Under the pieces are notes generated by a model that made no database searches, was not told the origin of the DNA, and saw only the letters and a list, made by a program, of their open reading frames with translations. Shown one piece after another: positions 25,336-33,939 of a DNA stretch of 64,000 nt. Where the stretch lies: contig JAGYNZ010000012.1 in the NCBI GenBank assembly GCA_018399745.1, positions 1-64,000 of the forward strand. The letters run 5' to 3'. Source of the DNA: Deltaproteobacteria bacterium. Lineage in GTDB: Bacteria > Desulfobacterota > Dissulfuribacteria > Dissulfuribacterales > UBA3076. Each line of letters starts with the position of its first letter. The first letter of the stretch is position 1. The position numbers and the translations under genes are program-made.

Positions 25336-26544
25336 ATGTCCTGGACATTCCCACTCTCAGAACGTGTGCGAAACCTCAAGCCCTCACCCACTCTTGCGAT
25401 AGACACAAAGGCCAAGACTCTCAAGGCAAAAGGCGTTGACATAATAAATTTGTCGGCAGGAGAACCGGATTTCGATACGCCTGAGCACATAAAAGAAGCC
25501 GCCATAAAGGCCATTCGGGATGGGTTTACAAAATATACGCCGGTAGGAGGTATTCCTGAGCTTAAGGAGGCTATAGCGGCTAAATTTGAACAGGACTACA
25601 AACTGACATACCGGCCCGAACAGATAATGGTATCAACAGGGGGAAAACAGGTCCTGTACAATGTCGCTCAGGCCATTCTGGACCCAGGGGACGAAGTCAT
25701 AATTCCAGTACCTTATTGGGTTTCTTATCCCGCAATAGTTGAACTTGCAGAAGGCACGGTGAGGTTCCTTCCAAGCGACCCTGACAAGGACTTCGCCCTG
25801 GACCTTGCGGAATTGGGCTCCATGCTGACATCTAAAACCAGGGCCATAATCCTTAACAGCCCGTCAAATCCCACTGGTGCTGTCTATAGCAGGGAAGACC
25901 TTATGACCGTAGCTGCTCTGGCAGTTGAACATAATTTTGTAATAATCACTGACGATATCTATGATCAAATCCGCTTTGACAATAAGGGTCCGGAGAATAT
26001 CGCCTCTTTAGTCCCTGAGGCACAGGATCACGTAATAGTGGTAAACGGTGTGTCAAAGACATATGCCATGACCGGCTGGCGCATAGGATATCTTGCGGGT
26101 CCACAGGCTGTAGTAAAGGCGGCAACCAAGATACAGAGCCAAAGCACTTCGAATCCTAACTCAATAGCCCAAAAGGCTGTCTTGGCCGCACTGACCGGCC
26201 CTCAAGACGAAGTTTTGAAAATGAAAAAGGCCTTTCTCGAGAGAAAAAATTACATTATGGAAAGACTTGAAGCCATTCCTGGCATATCATGTGTAAAACC
26301 CAAAGGGGCCTTTTATGTATTCCCGGATCTTTCATCTTATTACGGCAAAAAGGCATTCGGCAAAGAAATCAATAATTCGCTGGAAATGGCCGACTACCTG
26401 TTGGAAGAATCCCGAATCGCCGGAGTGCCTGGTATCGCCTTTGGAGACGACCGCTTTATGCGATTCTCTTATGCTACAGACTTGAGTATAATCCAAGAGG
26501 GGATGGACAGATTACGTGTTGCTCTTAGTAACCTTAATAGCTGA
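25336..26544 (+). CDS. aspB: Pyridoxal-phosphate aspartate aminotransferase (class I)
   Basis: Class I aminotransferase of the AspB/AspC-1b subgroup, interconverting aspartate and oxaloacetate, probably with 2-oxoglutarate. The PLP lysine is Lys241 in GVSKTYAMTGWRIGY; other family marks are INLSAGEPDFDTP, YTPVGGIPELKEAI, NSPSNPTGAVYS and the C-terminal MRFSYATDL. 402 residues. AAGGAG lies 9 bases upstream of the ATG. The start could be a little downstream as the first ~8 residues are variable. It might also accept prephenate, as some subgroup members do. Confidence 0.9.
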   Translation: MSWTFPLSERVRNLKPSPTLAIDTKAKTLKAKGVDIINLSAGEPDFDTPEHIKEAAIKAIRDGFTKYTPVGGIPELKEAIAAKFEQDYKLTYRPEQIMVSTGGKQVLYNVAQAILDPGDEVIIPVPYWVSYPAIVELAEGTVRFLPSDPDKDFALDLAELGSMLTSKTRAIILNSPSNPTGAVYSREDLMTVAALAVEHNFVIITDDIYDQIRFDNKGPENIASLVPEAQDHVIVVNGVSKTYAMTGWRIGYLAGPQAVVKAATKIQSQSTSNPNSIAQKAVLAALTGPQDEVLKMKKAFLERKNYIMERLEAIPGISCVKPKGAFYVFPDLSSYYGKKAFGKEINNSLEMADYLLEESRIAGVPGIAFGDDRFMRFSYATDLSIIQEGMDRLRVALSNLNS

Positions 26545-26564
26545 AGATAAAAGATAAAAATGCA

Positions 26565-26588
26565 GGACCTGGCTTTAGAACCAGGACC
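26565..26588. terminator. Possible stem-loop after aspB
   Basis: CCTGG (26568-26572) and CCAGG (26581-26585) pair around an 8-base loop, extended by GG/CC across an A-A mismatch. There is no T tract, so it is a weak candidate. Confidence 0.3.
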
Positions 26589-26698
26589 ACTGATATAAGA
26601 AAGCGGTTCATTCAGTATTCAGAGATTAGCCACTTAATTTTTGAGTAGACCATGAACTTCTGGACCTCGAATTTCTTGGTCACTGAAAAAATTTGACT

Positions 26699-26989
26699 TT
26701 AACGCTTCCTTGAAGCCCTCTTTGCTGCCTTGAGAGGATTGATTTTTCTGCCGGCTTCGTCTTTCAGGGCTTCCTTCGTCAAATGAGTTGCAAAATTGCA
26801 GATGCCCTTCCGCCACTTCATTGCCGGATGTGGATAGACTGAACAAAAATCACCCGTCTCATATCTTACAACTCTTGCGCAACCCTCACACTGCTCAACT
26901 ATTTCAAAACAGGCCCCGCCCAAATATTTGCAACCTTTTTTACTCATGAATTTGCACTGGACCCCTGGCTTATTTGTCGTACATTCCAT
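26699..26989 (-). CDS. PxxKW family cysteine-rich protein
   Basis: Small protein (96 residues) of the PxxKW family, found mainly in Desulfobacterota and of unknown function. It has the name motif PAMKW preceded by FCSVYPHP, and nine cysteines, including CKFMSKKGCKYLGGAC, CEGC and GICNF, likely to bind metal. The C-terminus is rich in lysine and arginine (KAAKRASRKR). It stands alone between convergent and divergent neighbours. The start ATG gives the usual N-terminus MECTTNKPGVQC. Confidence 0.8.
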   Translation of the reverse strand: MECTTNKPGVQCKFMSKKGCKYLGGACFEIVEQCEGCARVVRYETGDFCSVYPHPAMKWRKGICNFATHLTKEALKDEAGRKINPLKAAKRASRKR

Positions 26990-27338
26990 AACTGATTCCC
27001 TCTGATACTAAATAAAAGCCCCATCCCTTAAACCATTTTCAGCTGATTTGCAAACAGGATAGTGCCTTTTACTTATTCGATATATGTTTAGGGCCGAAAG
27101 AATAAACCACATATTCGGCGAACAACTCCATTCAGGTCGAACTTTTTACTCCAAATTTAGTAAATTGGCAAGATAACAAACACACAGATCAGGCCGATTT
27201 TCTGCGCAATGCCAAAATTTAATTCTAAAACATAAAAATCCAGGCAATTACCAAGTCTTATTTTGTGTTTCTTGACATTTCGGGCTAACAGTCAGTAGTT
27301 TGCTCCCTGATAAAGTTGACATGGTGTGAACTTCCTGA
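26990..27338. other. AT-rich intergenic region, no gene recognised
   Basis: This divergent gap between the PxxKW gene (minus) and the sirtuin gene (plus) is AT-rich. I see no hairpin, repeat or convincing promoter in it. Confidence 0.5.
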
Positions 27339-28109
27339 ATGACACGAGAGCAATTTCCTAAATTTGATTTTAAGATGATTCTCCAGAATATCAAAGAATT
27401 AATTCAAAAATCGAATAAAATTACCCTGCTTACCGGAGCGGGGATGTCTACTGAATCTGGAATATCTGATTTTAGAAGCCCGGGAGGTGTCTGGAGCAGA
27501 TATAAAACTGTTACGATTCAGGAATTTGTCAGTAATAGAGAAAAACGAATATATTACTGGAAATACAAGAGCGAAACTATACCATCCATGCTTAAGGCAA
27601 AACCAAACCATGCGCATTTGGCAATTGGCAAATTAGATCAGCAGAAAAAACTCTTTTGGCTGTTGACTCAGAATATTGACGGACTGGACGAGAAAGGTGG
27701 AGTAAGCAAAAAAAGAATTGTCAGGCTCCATGGAACCAACACGGAAGCAATATGTCTATCCTGCAGCAGGATTATTGATACTAAAACCGTACTTCAAAGA
27801 ATTGATAAAGGTGAAGCTGAGCCACGATGTGAGATATGCGGGGGCCTCCTTAAACCAAATACCGTCTCCTTTGGTCAGGGTCTAAATCCTGAACATGTGG
27901 TAATTGCAGAAAAGGCCTCCAGGGAATGTGATTTATTTATGTCACTTGGGACTTCACTTCAGGTATTTCCAGCAAATTCCTTTGTCGATATTGCCCATTC
28001 AAGTGGAAGGCCTGTTATAATTATCAACAGAGATCCTACTCCGTATGATGATCTCGCCACATATCGTTCCTTTGAATCTTTGGCAAAAATTTTACCAATG
28101 ATTATTTAG
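27339..28109 (+). CDS. Sir2-family NAD-dependent protein deacylase
   Basis: Sirtuin that removes acyl groups from lysines using NAD+. Motifs are complete: GAGMSTESGISDFRS (33-47), QNID (111-114), catalytic His131 and the zinc-binding cysteines C139, C142, C164 and C167, with SFGQ and GTSLQVFPA after them. Length 256 is typical; residues 1-12 are an extension and an ATG at 27375 is a possible alternative start. No Shine-Dalgarno is seen at either. It ends overlapping rlmN (opposite strand) by 8 bases. Confidence 0.9.
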   Translation: MTREQFPKFDFKMILQNIKELIQKSNKITLLTGAGMSTESGISDFRSPGGVWSRYKTVTIQEFVSNREKRIYYWKYKSETIPSMLKAKPNHAHLAIGKLDQQKKLFWLLTQNIDGLDEKGGVSKKRIVRLHGTNTEAICLSCSRIIDTKTVLQRIDKGEAEPRCEICGGLLKPNTVSFGQGLNPEHVVIAEKASRECDLFMSLGTSLQVFPANSFVDIAHSSGRPVIIINRDPTPYDDLATYRSFESLAKILPMII

Positions 28110-29133
28110 GTTGCCTCATTTCCGCATAGAGCTGACCGCAGGCAGCGGATATATCCCGCCCCTTACTCTTTCTTATGAAGGTAGTGTAGTTGGCCTCTCT
28201 GAGTACCTGCTGAAATAACAAAACCCGTTCATGAACAGGACGTTTGAAAGGAATATCACTGCTTTCATTGTAAGATATCAAATTGATTTTAGAAGGTATC
28301 CCTTTGAGAAGTTTCGCAAGCAAAACCGCCTGTTCTACGCTGTCATTTACATCGGCAAGGAGGAGATATTCAAAAGTAATTCGCCTCCTGTGGGAGAGTC
28401 GATAATTTCGGCAGGTCTCAATGAGCTGTGAAAGGGGATAGCGCCTGTTAATCGGCATTATAGTATCTCGAATCTTATCATTAGGGGCATTCAAAGACAC
28501 GGCAAGGCCTATATCCGTATCTTGACCAAGACGCAATATCTCAGGAATCAGACCGCAGGTGGATAAGGTCATCCTCCGCAACGAGAAGTTAAGTCCAAGA
28601 TCATCACTGAGTATATATATGGACTTTAAGACATTCCCGTAGTTTGCAAGGGGCTCTCCCATGCCCATGAATACGATGTTTCTGAGCTGTTCCCTTTCCC
28701 CAACATGTTCCAGAGCGGCGAACACCTGGCCCACGATCTCAGAAGGGACAAGGTGGCGGCGAAAGCCCATCCTGGCAGTATGACAAAATCTGCAACCCAT
28801 GGCACATCCGACCTGGCTGGATATGCAAAGGGTCCTATGGCCCCGGTCAGGAATAACGACGCTTTCCACCACCAGACCATCCGGCAGTATCCATGCCAGT
28901 TTGCTGGTGCCATCAACTGAACATTGCTTTGCTGCGAGCTTCAGATTGGTCAGTACGCCCCTTTGGGAGGCCTTTTCCCTCAGGGCCTTGGGGAAATCGG
29001 TCATTTGGGAGAAGTCGCAAAATCCCGGCTTCCAAAGCCAGCTAAAGAGCTGCCGTCCCCTGAAGACGGGCAGTCCCATATCTCTTGCCCATATTTCGAG
29101 ATCGCTTCGGCAAAGACTGCGAAAGTCAATCAC
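28102..29133 (-). CDS. rlmN: Dual-specificity 23S rRNA/tRNA adenine-C2 methyltransferase RlmN
   Basis: Radical SAM enzyme that methylates A2503 of 23S rRNA and A37 of some tRNAs. The 4Fe-4S cysteines are C110, C114 and C117 (CAMGCRFC). The extra cysteines of the ping-pong mechanism are also present: C103 (TLCISSQVGC) and C332 (AACGQLYAE). GMGEPLANYGNV and LAVSLNAP are typical. 343 residues. Its ATG overlaps the end of the TPR gene by 4 bases. Confidence 0.96.
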   Translation of the reverse strand: MIDFRSLCRSDLEIWARDMGLPVFRGRQLFSWLWKPGFCDFSQMTDFPKALREKASQRGVLTNLKLAAKQCSVDGTSKLAWILPDGLVVESVVIPDRGHRTLCISSQVGCAMGCRFCHTARMGFRRHLVPSEIVGQVFAALEHVGEREQLRNIVFMGMGEPLANYGNVLKSIYILSDDLGLNFSLRRMTLSTCGLIPEILRLGQDTDIGLAVSLNAPNDKIRDTIMPINRRYPLSQLIETCRNYRLSHRRRITFEYLLLADVNDSVEQAVLLAKLLKGIPSKINLISYNESSDIPFKRPVHERVLLFQQVLREANYTTFIRKSKGRDISAACGQLYAEMRQPK

Positions 29134-31415
29134 GACAGCTCTTCCAGGAGCCTCCTGGCATCTTCAATCTCTGGAAATTCTTCTTTCGTTTCGATTGCCT
29201 TCTGAAGTTCCTCTTTTGCGGCATCGAACTTTTTCATCCCCTTCAAGGCTACAGCCATATGATAGCGAATGGTAGGCTGGTTCGGCCATTTCTGAATTGC
29301 CTCTTCAAGATTGGACATTGCAAGCTCGTAACTTCCCCTCTTTGTAAGTATCCAACCAACAGTATCCAGTATGGCCGGTTGCTCAGGAGTTGCAGCCTTT
29401 GCCTTCTGTGCATAGATAAATGCCTTGTCCAAGTCCCCCTTTTTCTCCGCCAACAGCCATGCCAGGTTATTTGCAGCCGGCGCGAAATCCCTTTTTATTT
29501 CGAGTGCCTGCATATAGGCCTTCTCTGCCTTATCATAATGGCCCAGCTGTTCTTCTATGGTGCCTATAGCCATATATGCACTTGCAAGATCGGGTTTCTT
29601 TTCCAGCAGAATCCTGTACTGGGAAATCGCTCTCTCTGCCTTGCCGGTTGATATATAGATCTTTGCCAGAGATACATAAGGCCCTATAAGATCGGGGTTT
29701 AACTCCACGGCATCTTTAAAAGCGGTTTCCGCCTGATCTATATGACCTGTCTGCAAAAGCAGTCTCCCCTGTACCATGGCTATTACCGCGTTATTAGGCT
29801 GGTCTTTGCGCATTTCATCGCAAAGATCGAGTGCCTTATCCGGCTGGTCTTCATATAAATATAGCGTTATAAGAGATGTCAGCGCAGGAACGTGCCCCGG
29901 ATTTTTAGATAGTAGCTTTCTAAAAGACCCTTTGGCTTTTTCCATCTCCTTTTTTGCCATATATGTTCTGCCCAGAAGATAGAGAGCGGACACATCATCC
30001 TGAGAAACATTAAGGACCCTGTGAAGGTCTTTTTCAGCAGTCTTCAAATCCTGGTTCATCAAAGCGGCAGAGGCATGAAGAATCAGGGCTTTTGGTTCGT
30101 CAGGAATGCGCGCCAATATCAACTCGGTCTGCTCCGTAATCATTTCAGGCTTACGCTCCCTCAAGGCTACCTCAGCAAGCAACAATCTGGCCTTTAAAAA
30201 CTCTGGCCGTCTTGAAATCAGCTCCTTCAGGTCACCTTCCGCTTTAGAGAGCTCTCCCAAACCCAGATTAGCAAGCCCCTTATAATAGAGCGCCTCAGAG
30301 TTTCCGGGCTGCCGGTCAAGAATTCTGTCCAGCAATTTAATTGAACCCTTTAAATCTTTGTCCTCCAGGGCAAATCTTGCTTTTACCAGGAGCGCAAGGG
30401 GTTGGACAGAATTCTTCGCAAGTACTTCTTCAGCCAGGGATTTGGCCTGCTTGAATTTACCCTGATCATATTTGAGAACAGCTATTTTTGCCTTTATATC
30501 AGCATTATTCGGGGAAAATTTAAGGGCCTTTTCAAGGGTAAACACTGCTTTCTCTTTATCACCCTTCTTGACCTGAAGATCCGAAAAAATCAAATAAGGA
30601 GCTGTCACCTTCGGGAAAAGGTCTATTGCCTGCTGAAGTGTTGCTTCCGCCTCCTTGTCCCGGCCATTTCGCATATAGAAACCAGCCATTATCAACAGGG
30701 CATCTACCTCATCAGGATGTTCTCCAACAATAAGCTTAATTTCTTCTTCTGCCTTTTTTTCCTGTCCCGTGGATTCATAAAGTGAAGACAGGGCAAGCCT
30801 CGATTGCACCTTATCTTTTCCCTTCTTACTTACAGATATGGCCTTTTTTAGAAAAAGCTCCGCCTGATTCAGGTCTTTTTTTTGGGAATATGCCCTTGCA
30901 AGACCCATATAGACCCCACTTTTATCAGGTGCCTGAATCTCAGCTTTTCTGAAGGCTGAAATGGCATCATCCAGCCTTTCCTGATTAAGTAATAACGCAC
31001 CTTTTAATAATAAGGCATCAACATTTGACGGATTTTTGGAAAGCAGCACATCAACATGACTTTGCGCCTCGTCGATTTTCTTTGAAAGGAAAAATATCTG
31101 GGCCAGCTTCAGCTGGGCATCGGCATTGTCCGAATCTGCATCCACGGTCTTTTGAAGTTCAGAAAAGGCATCCTGCAGGCTTCCAAGTTTTAAGTATGCC
31201 AAGGCCATTTGATAATGGCCGGGAGCATACATGGGATCAATTTGAACAACATTTTTAAACTCGATTACTGCTTCTTTATATTTTTCCTCCTGAAAATAGT
31301 TCATACCCCTTTCAAAATGTTTGGCCTTTTTCTCATCAGGCGAGCTGCAGGCAGGGAAAATCCCAATAAATACAATTAGTACCAAAAAAAATACTAATAT
31401 CTTCCAATCTCGCAT
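29130..31415 (-). CDS. Second PrsT-like TPR-repeat lipoprotein
   Basis: A 761-residue tetratricopeptide-repeat protein with the same architecture as the gene at 10584: a signal segment ending in FPACSS (Cys23, lipobox-like), then about 20 TPR units (for example YKEAVIEFKNVVQIDPMYAPG). The true start is the ATG at 31415, 5 bases after GGAGGG; an in-frame ATG at 31430 is part of that ribosome binding site. It lies outside the exopolysaccharide locus, between pfk and rlmN, all on the minus strand with short gaps, so one transcript is likely. It may belong to a second polysaccharide or secretion pathway. Confidence 0.75.
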   Translation of the reverse strand: MRDWKILVFFLVLIVFIGIFPACSSPDEKKAKHFERGMNYFQEEKYKEAVIEFKNVVQIDPMYAPGHYQMALAYLKLGSLQDAFSELQKTVDADSDNADAQLKLAQIFFLSKKIDEAQSHVDVLLSKNPSNVDALLLKGALLLNQERLDDAISAFRKAEIQAPDKSGVYMGLARAYSQKKDLNQAELFLKKAISVSKKGKDKVQSRLALSSLYESTGQEKKAEEEIKLIVGEHPDEVDALLIMAGFYMRNGRDKEAEATLQQAIDLFPKVTAPYLIFSDLQVKKGDKEKAVFTLEKALKFSPNNADIKAKIAVLKYDQGKFKQAKSLAEEVLAKNSVQPLALLVKARFALEDKDLKGSIKLLDRILDRQPGNSEALYYKGLANLGLGELSKAEGDLKELISRRPEFLKARLLLAEVALRERKPEMITEQTELILARIPDEPKALILHASAALMNQDLKTAEKDLHRVLNVSQDDVSALYLLGRTYMAKKEMEKAKGSFRKLLSKNPGHVPALTSLITLYLYEDQPDKALDLCDEMRKDQPNNAVIAMVQGRLLLQTGHIDQAETAFKDAVELNPDLIGPYVSLAKIYISTGKAERAISQYRILLEKKPDLASAYMAIGTIEEQLGHYDKAEKAYMQALEIKRDFAPAANNLAWLLAEKKGDLDKAFIYAQKAKAATPEQPAILDTVGWILTKRGSYELAMSNLEEAIQKWPNQPTIRYHMAVALKGMKKFDAAKEELQKAIETKEEFPEIEDARRLLEELS

Positions 31416-31441
31416 GTTTTCCCTCCTCATTAAGCTACCTG

Positions 31442-32812
31442 CTAATTTTTCAAAGAAGACTGCCCTGTAGATTCCAGCACGCTCAACCAGAAATGGCTAT
31501 TTAAATTGACACGCTTGCTCTGTTTGATGGCTGAGACCAGAGGAACATGTACATAGCGGTCATTCCATAGACTAACCATCATAGCGGTTTTGCCTGTCAT
31601 TGCGGCATGAACGGCATTTTGCCCAAGATTTGCGCAGTAGAGGCGATCGTCCACGTTTGCCGGCACGCTGCGAATAATATAGCTGGGATCTATGTAACGG
31701 ACATAGGCCGTCATGCCGATCTCATTGAAGTATTCTTTAAAGGTATCCCTGAGAAAGACGCCTATGTCTCCCGGTTTGATGTTACCTGATGGATCACGTA
31801 TCACTTTGTTCTCTGTTATGTACCGCTGCCCTGCACCTTCAGATACAACTATCACTGCGTGGCCACGATCTCTGAGTCTATACTCAAGGGCCTTTAATAA
31901 ACCCTTTTCTCCTTCCATGTCAAAATCACTTTCAGGTATCAGGCAGAAATTGACTTCTCTCAAAGCATTTGTGGCAGCTGCTGCAATGGACCCTGAATAT
32001 CTCCCCATGACCTTGACCAGCCCTATACCATTAGGCGCGCCGACAGCCTCGGTATGAGCACACTTTATGGCCTGACTGGCCATTTCAACTGCCGTATCAA
32101 AACCAAAGGTCTTAGAGACAAGATAAATGTCATTGTCTATTGTCTTCGGTATGGCGACAACGGCTATTTTAAGATCACGCCTTTTAATTTCCTCAGCAAT
32201 TTTGACTCCCGCCTTGAATGTTCCATCACCTCCAATAACGAACAGTATGGATACATTCATGCGTACAAGCGCATCTACTATGGCATCTATGGGCTGGTGT
32301 CCTCTGGAAGAGGCAAGAATTGTCCCTCCATATTCATGTATACGATTTACTGCCCGGAGGGTCAAATCCATTACCGGAAGACCGTACTCCGGAATAAACC
32401 CCCTGAGTCCATAACGTATGCCAAGCACGGATTGAACTCCATAACCATAGTGAAGGGCGTGTACAATGGCCCTTATTACATCATTTATTCCGGGGCAAAG
32501 TCCGCCACATGTTACAATGGCAGAGCGTATCTTCGTGGGATCAAAATAAATTTTTTTACGGGGCCCGGCAAGTTCAAATGAAAGCGGTTCAGAGTCCTGT
32601 TTGAATATTTTTTTAAGCGAGTTGTATGATACCCTGACCATTACCTGATCCTGATCAGACACAAAACAGGGGTAATTCTTTTTAAGCAGCGGAGACTGGA
32701 CACTGGGATCTCCCAGTGTCTCTATGGCAGTTTCGATCTCTGCATCCAAACCGATTTCATCAATTAAATACGGACTTTCTTCTTCAATACGGAATTTGCT
32801 GTCTTCAGGCAT
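31442..32812 (-). CDS. 6-phosphofructokinase, PPi-type lineage
   Basis: Glycolytic phosphofructokinase of the long (456-residue) TP0108-like group. Motifs: SAIVTCGGLCPGIND (97-111), GGDGT (194-198) and PKTIDND (222-228), then FGFDTAVEMA and MGRYSG. Gly after GGD is what ATP-dependent enzymes have (PPi enzymes usually have GGDD), whereas Lys in PKTIDND is typical of PPi-dependent and plant/trypanosome lineages. Phosphate donor therefore cannot be fixed from sequence; ATP is favoured by the first residue. It shares strand and short spacing (26 bases) with the TPR gene. Confidence 0.88.
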   Translation of the reverse strand: MPEDSKFRIEEESPYLIDEIGLDAEIETAIETLGDPSVQSPLLKKNYPCFVSDQDQVMVRVSYNSLKKIFKQDSEPLSFELAGPRKKIYFDPTKIRSAIVTCGGLCPGINDVIRAIVHALHYGYGVQSVLGIRYGLRGFIPEYGLPVMDLTLRAVNRIHEYGGTILASSRGHQPIDAIVDALVRMNVSILFVIGGDGTFKAGVKIAEEIKRRDLKIAVVAIPKTIDNDIYLVSKTFGFDTAVEMASQAIKCAHTEAVGAPNGIGLVKVMGRYSGSIAAAATNALREVNFCLIPESDFDMEGEKGLLKALEYRLRDRGHAVIVVSEGAGQRYITENKVIRDPSGNIKPGDIGVFLRDTFKEYFNEIGMTAYVRYIDPSYIIRSVPANVDDRLYCANLGQNAVHAAMTGKTAMMVSLWNDRYVHVPLVSAIKQSKRVNLNSHFWLSVLESTGQSSLKN

Positions 32813-33002
32813 TATATGTTCTCCAGTAATTCAGTCTTTTGAGACTTCTAGTCTTTGCGATTTCCTTAGAATAAATGTATCTATATTCCGAAAGCCATGT
32901 CAATGTAAAGGACTTTGCTTTATACTTCGACTTATGAAGCTGAATTATTTAATTCTATAGTCTGGAACAAAAAACCCATGTTTCGAGGAATTTCCTTTTA
33001 AA

Positions 33003-33806
33003 ATGAGTATAACTATAGGCGTTTTCGACTCAGGTATAGGTGGGCTAACGGTGGTTCGCGAACTCAAACGGTTATTACCGGCCCAGCCCCTTATATATTT
33101 CGGCGATACTGCAAGGACCCCCTATGGAACAAAAAGCCCGGAAACAATCATCCAATACGCCATGGAAGATACCAGATTCCTTCTGGATCGTGGAGCTGGT
33201 ATATTGGTAATTGCATGCCACAGTGCAGCAAGTACTGCCACATCAATGTTAAGACAGGAATTTTCTGAGCCAATATTTGAAGTCATAACCCCCTCTATAG
33301 AGCAGGCACTGGCCCTGACGAAACGAAAAATCATTGGCTTAATAGGTACAAGGGCTACAGTAACGAGTGGTGTATACGAAAAAGCGATCCATGAACGTCT
33401 GCCCGATACAAAGGTATACAGTCAGGCATGTCCTCTTCTGGTGTCCTTGGTGGAAGAAGGATGGCTCAGGGCCAGGGAAAGCCGCATGATAGTCAAAAAG
33501 TATCTCAGGCCCTTAAAAAACCGGCAGATAGATACTCTCATCCTGGGGTGTACTCATTACCCGCTTCTGAAACAGATAATCCAGGAAAAAATCGGAAAGA
33601 ATGTCAAAATAGTAGACCCTTCTGCTGAAATAGCTCGTGTGGTTTATTCGTACCTTGAGTCTAAAAATCAACTATCTGAGAAATCACATGGCCAGGTGGA
33701 TCGTTTTTTTGTCTCTGACCTTACTCCAACGACTCAGGAAGTTGTCCAATGGTTTTTAGGTACTCGGATGCAACTTGAGAAGACATCACTGCCTTGCAAG
33801 GATTGA
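33003..33806 (+). CDS. murI: Glutamate racemase
   Basis: Cofactor-independent racemase that supplies D-glutamate for peptidoglycan. Seen are the N-terminal IGVFDSGIGGLTV, YFGDTARTPYGTKS, first catalytic cysteine C72 and second in LGCTHYPLL. The first motif reads ACHSAAS where most members have ACNTAS, so the usual Asn after Cys is His73. Length 267 is normal. No nearby Shine-Dalgarno was found (GAGG about 14 bases upstream). It stands alone, divergent from pfk. Confidence 0.9.
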   Translation: MSITIGVFDSGIGGLTVVRELKRLLPAQPLIYFGDTARTPYGTKSPETIIQYAMEDTRFLLDRGAGILVIACHSAASTATSMLRQEFSEPIFEVITPSIEQALALTKRKIIGLIGTRATVTSGVYEKAIHERLPDTKVYSQACPLLVSLVEEGWLRARESRMIVKKYLRPLKNRQIDTLILGCTHYPLLKQIIQEKIGKNVKIVDPSAEIARVVYSYLESKNQLSEKSHGQVDRFFVSDLTPTTQEVVQWFLGTRMQLEKTSLPCKD

Positions 33807-33939
33807 ACTGTTTTGCAATTTGTTTTGGCAAAACCATGCGGCTTCCAATAGTGCTATAAATATATAGGGTTTGTTGGTGCCCATTCGGCTGAAATCGTAA
33901 AAAGCTGTTTCTTATCAAGAATTCATTAATAATTATAAA

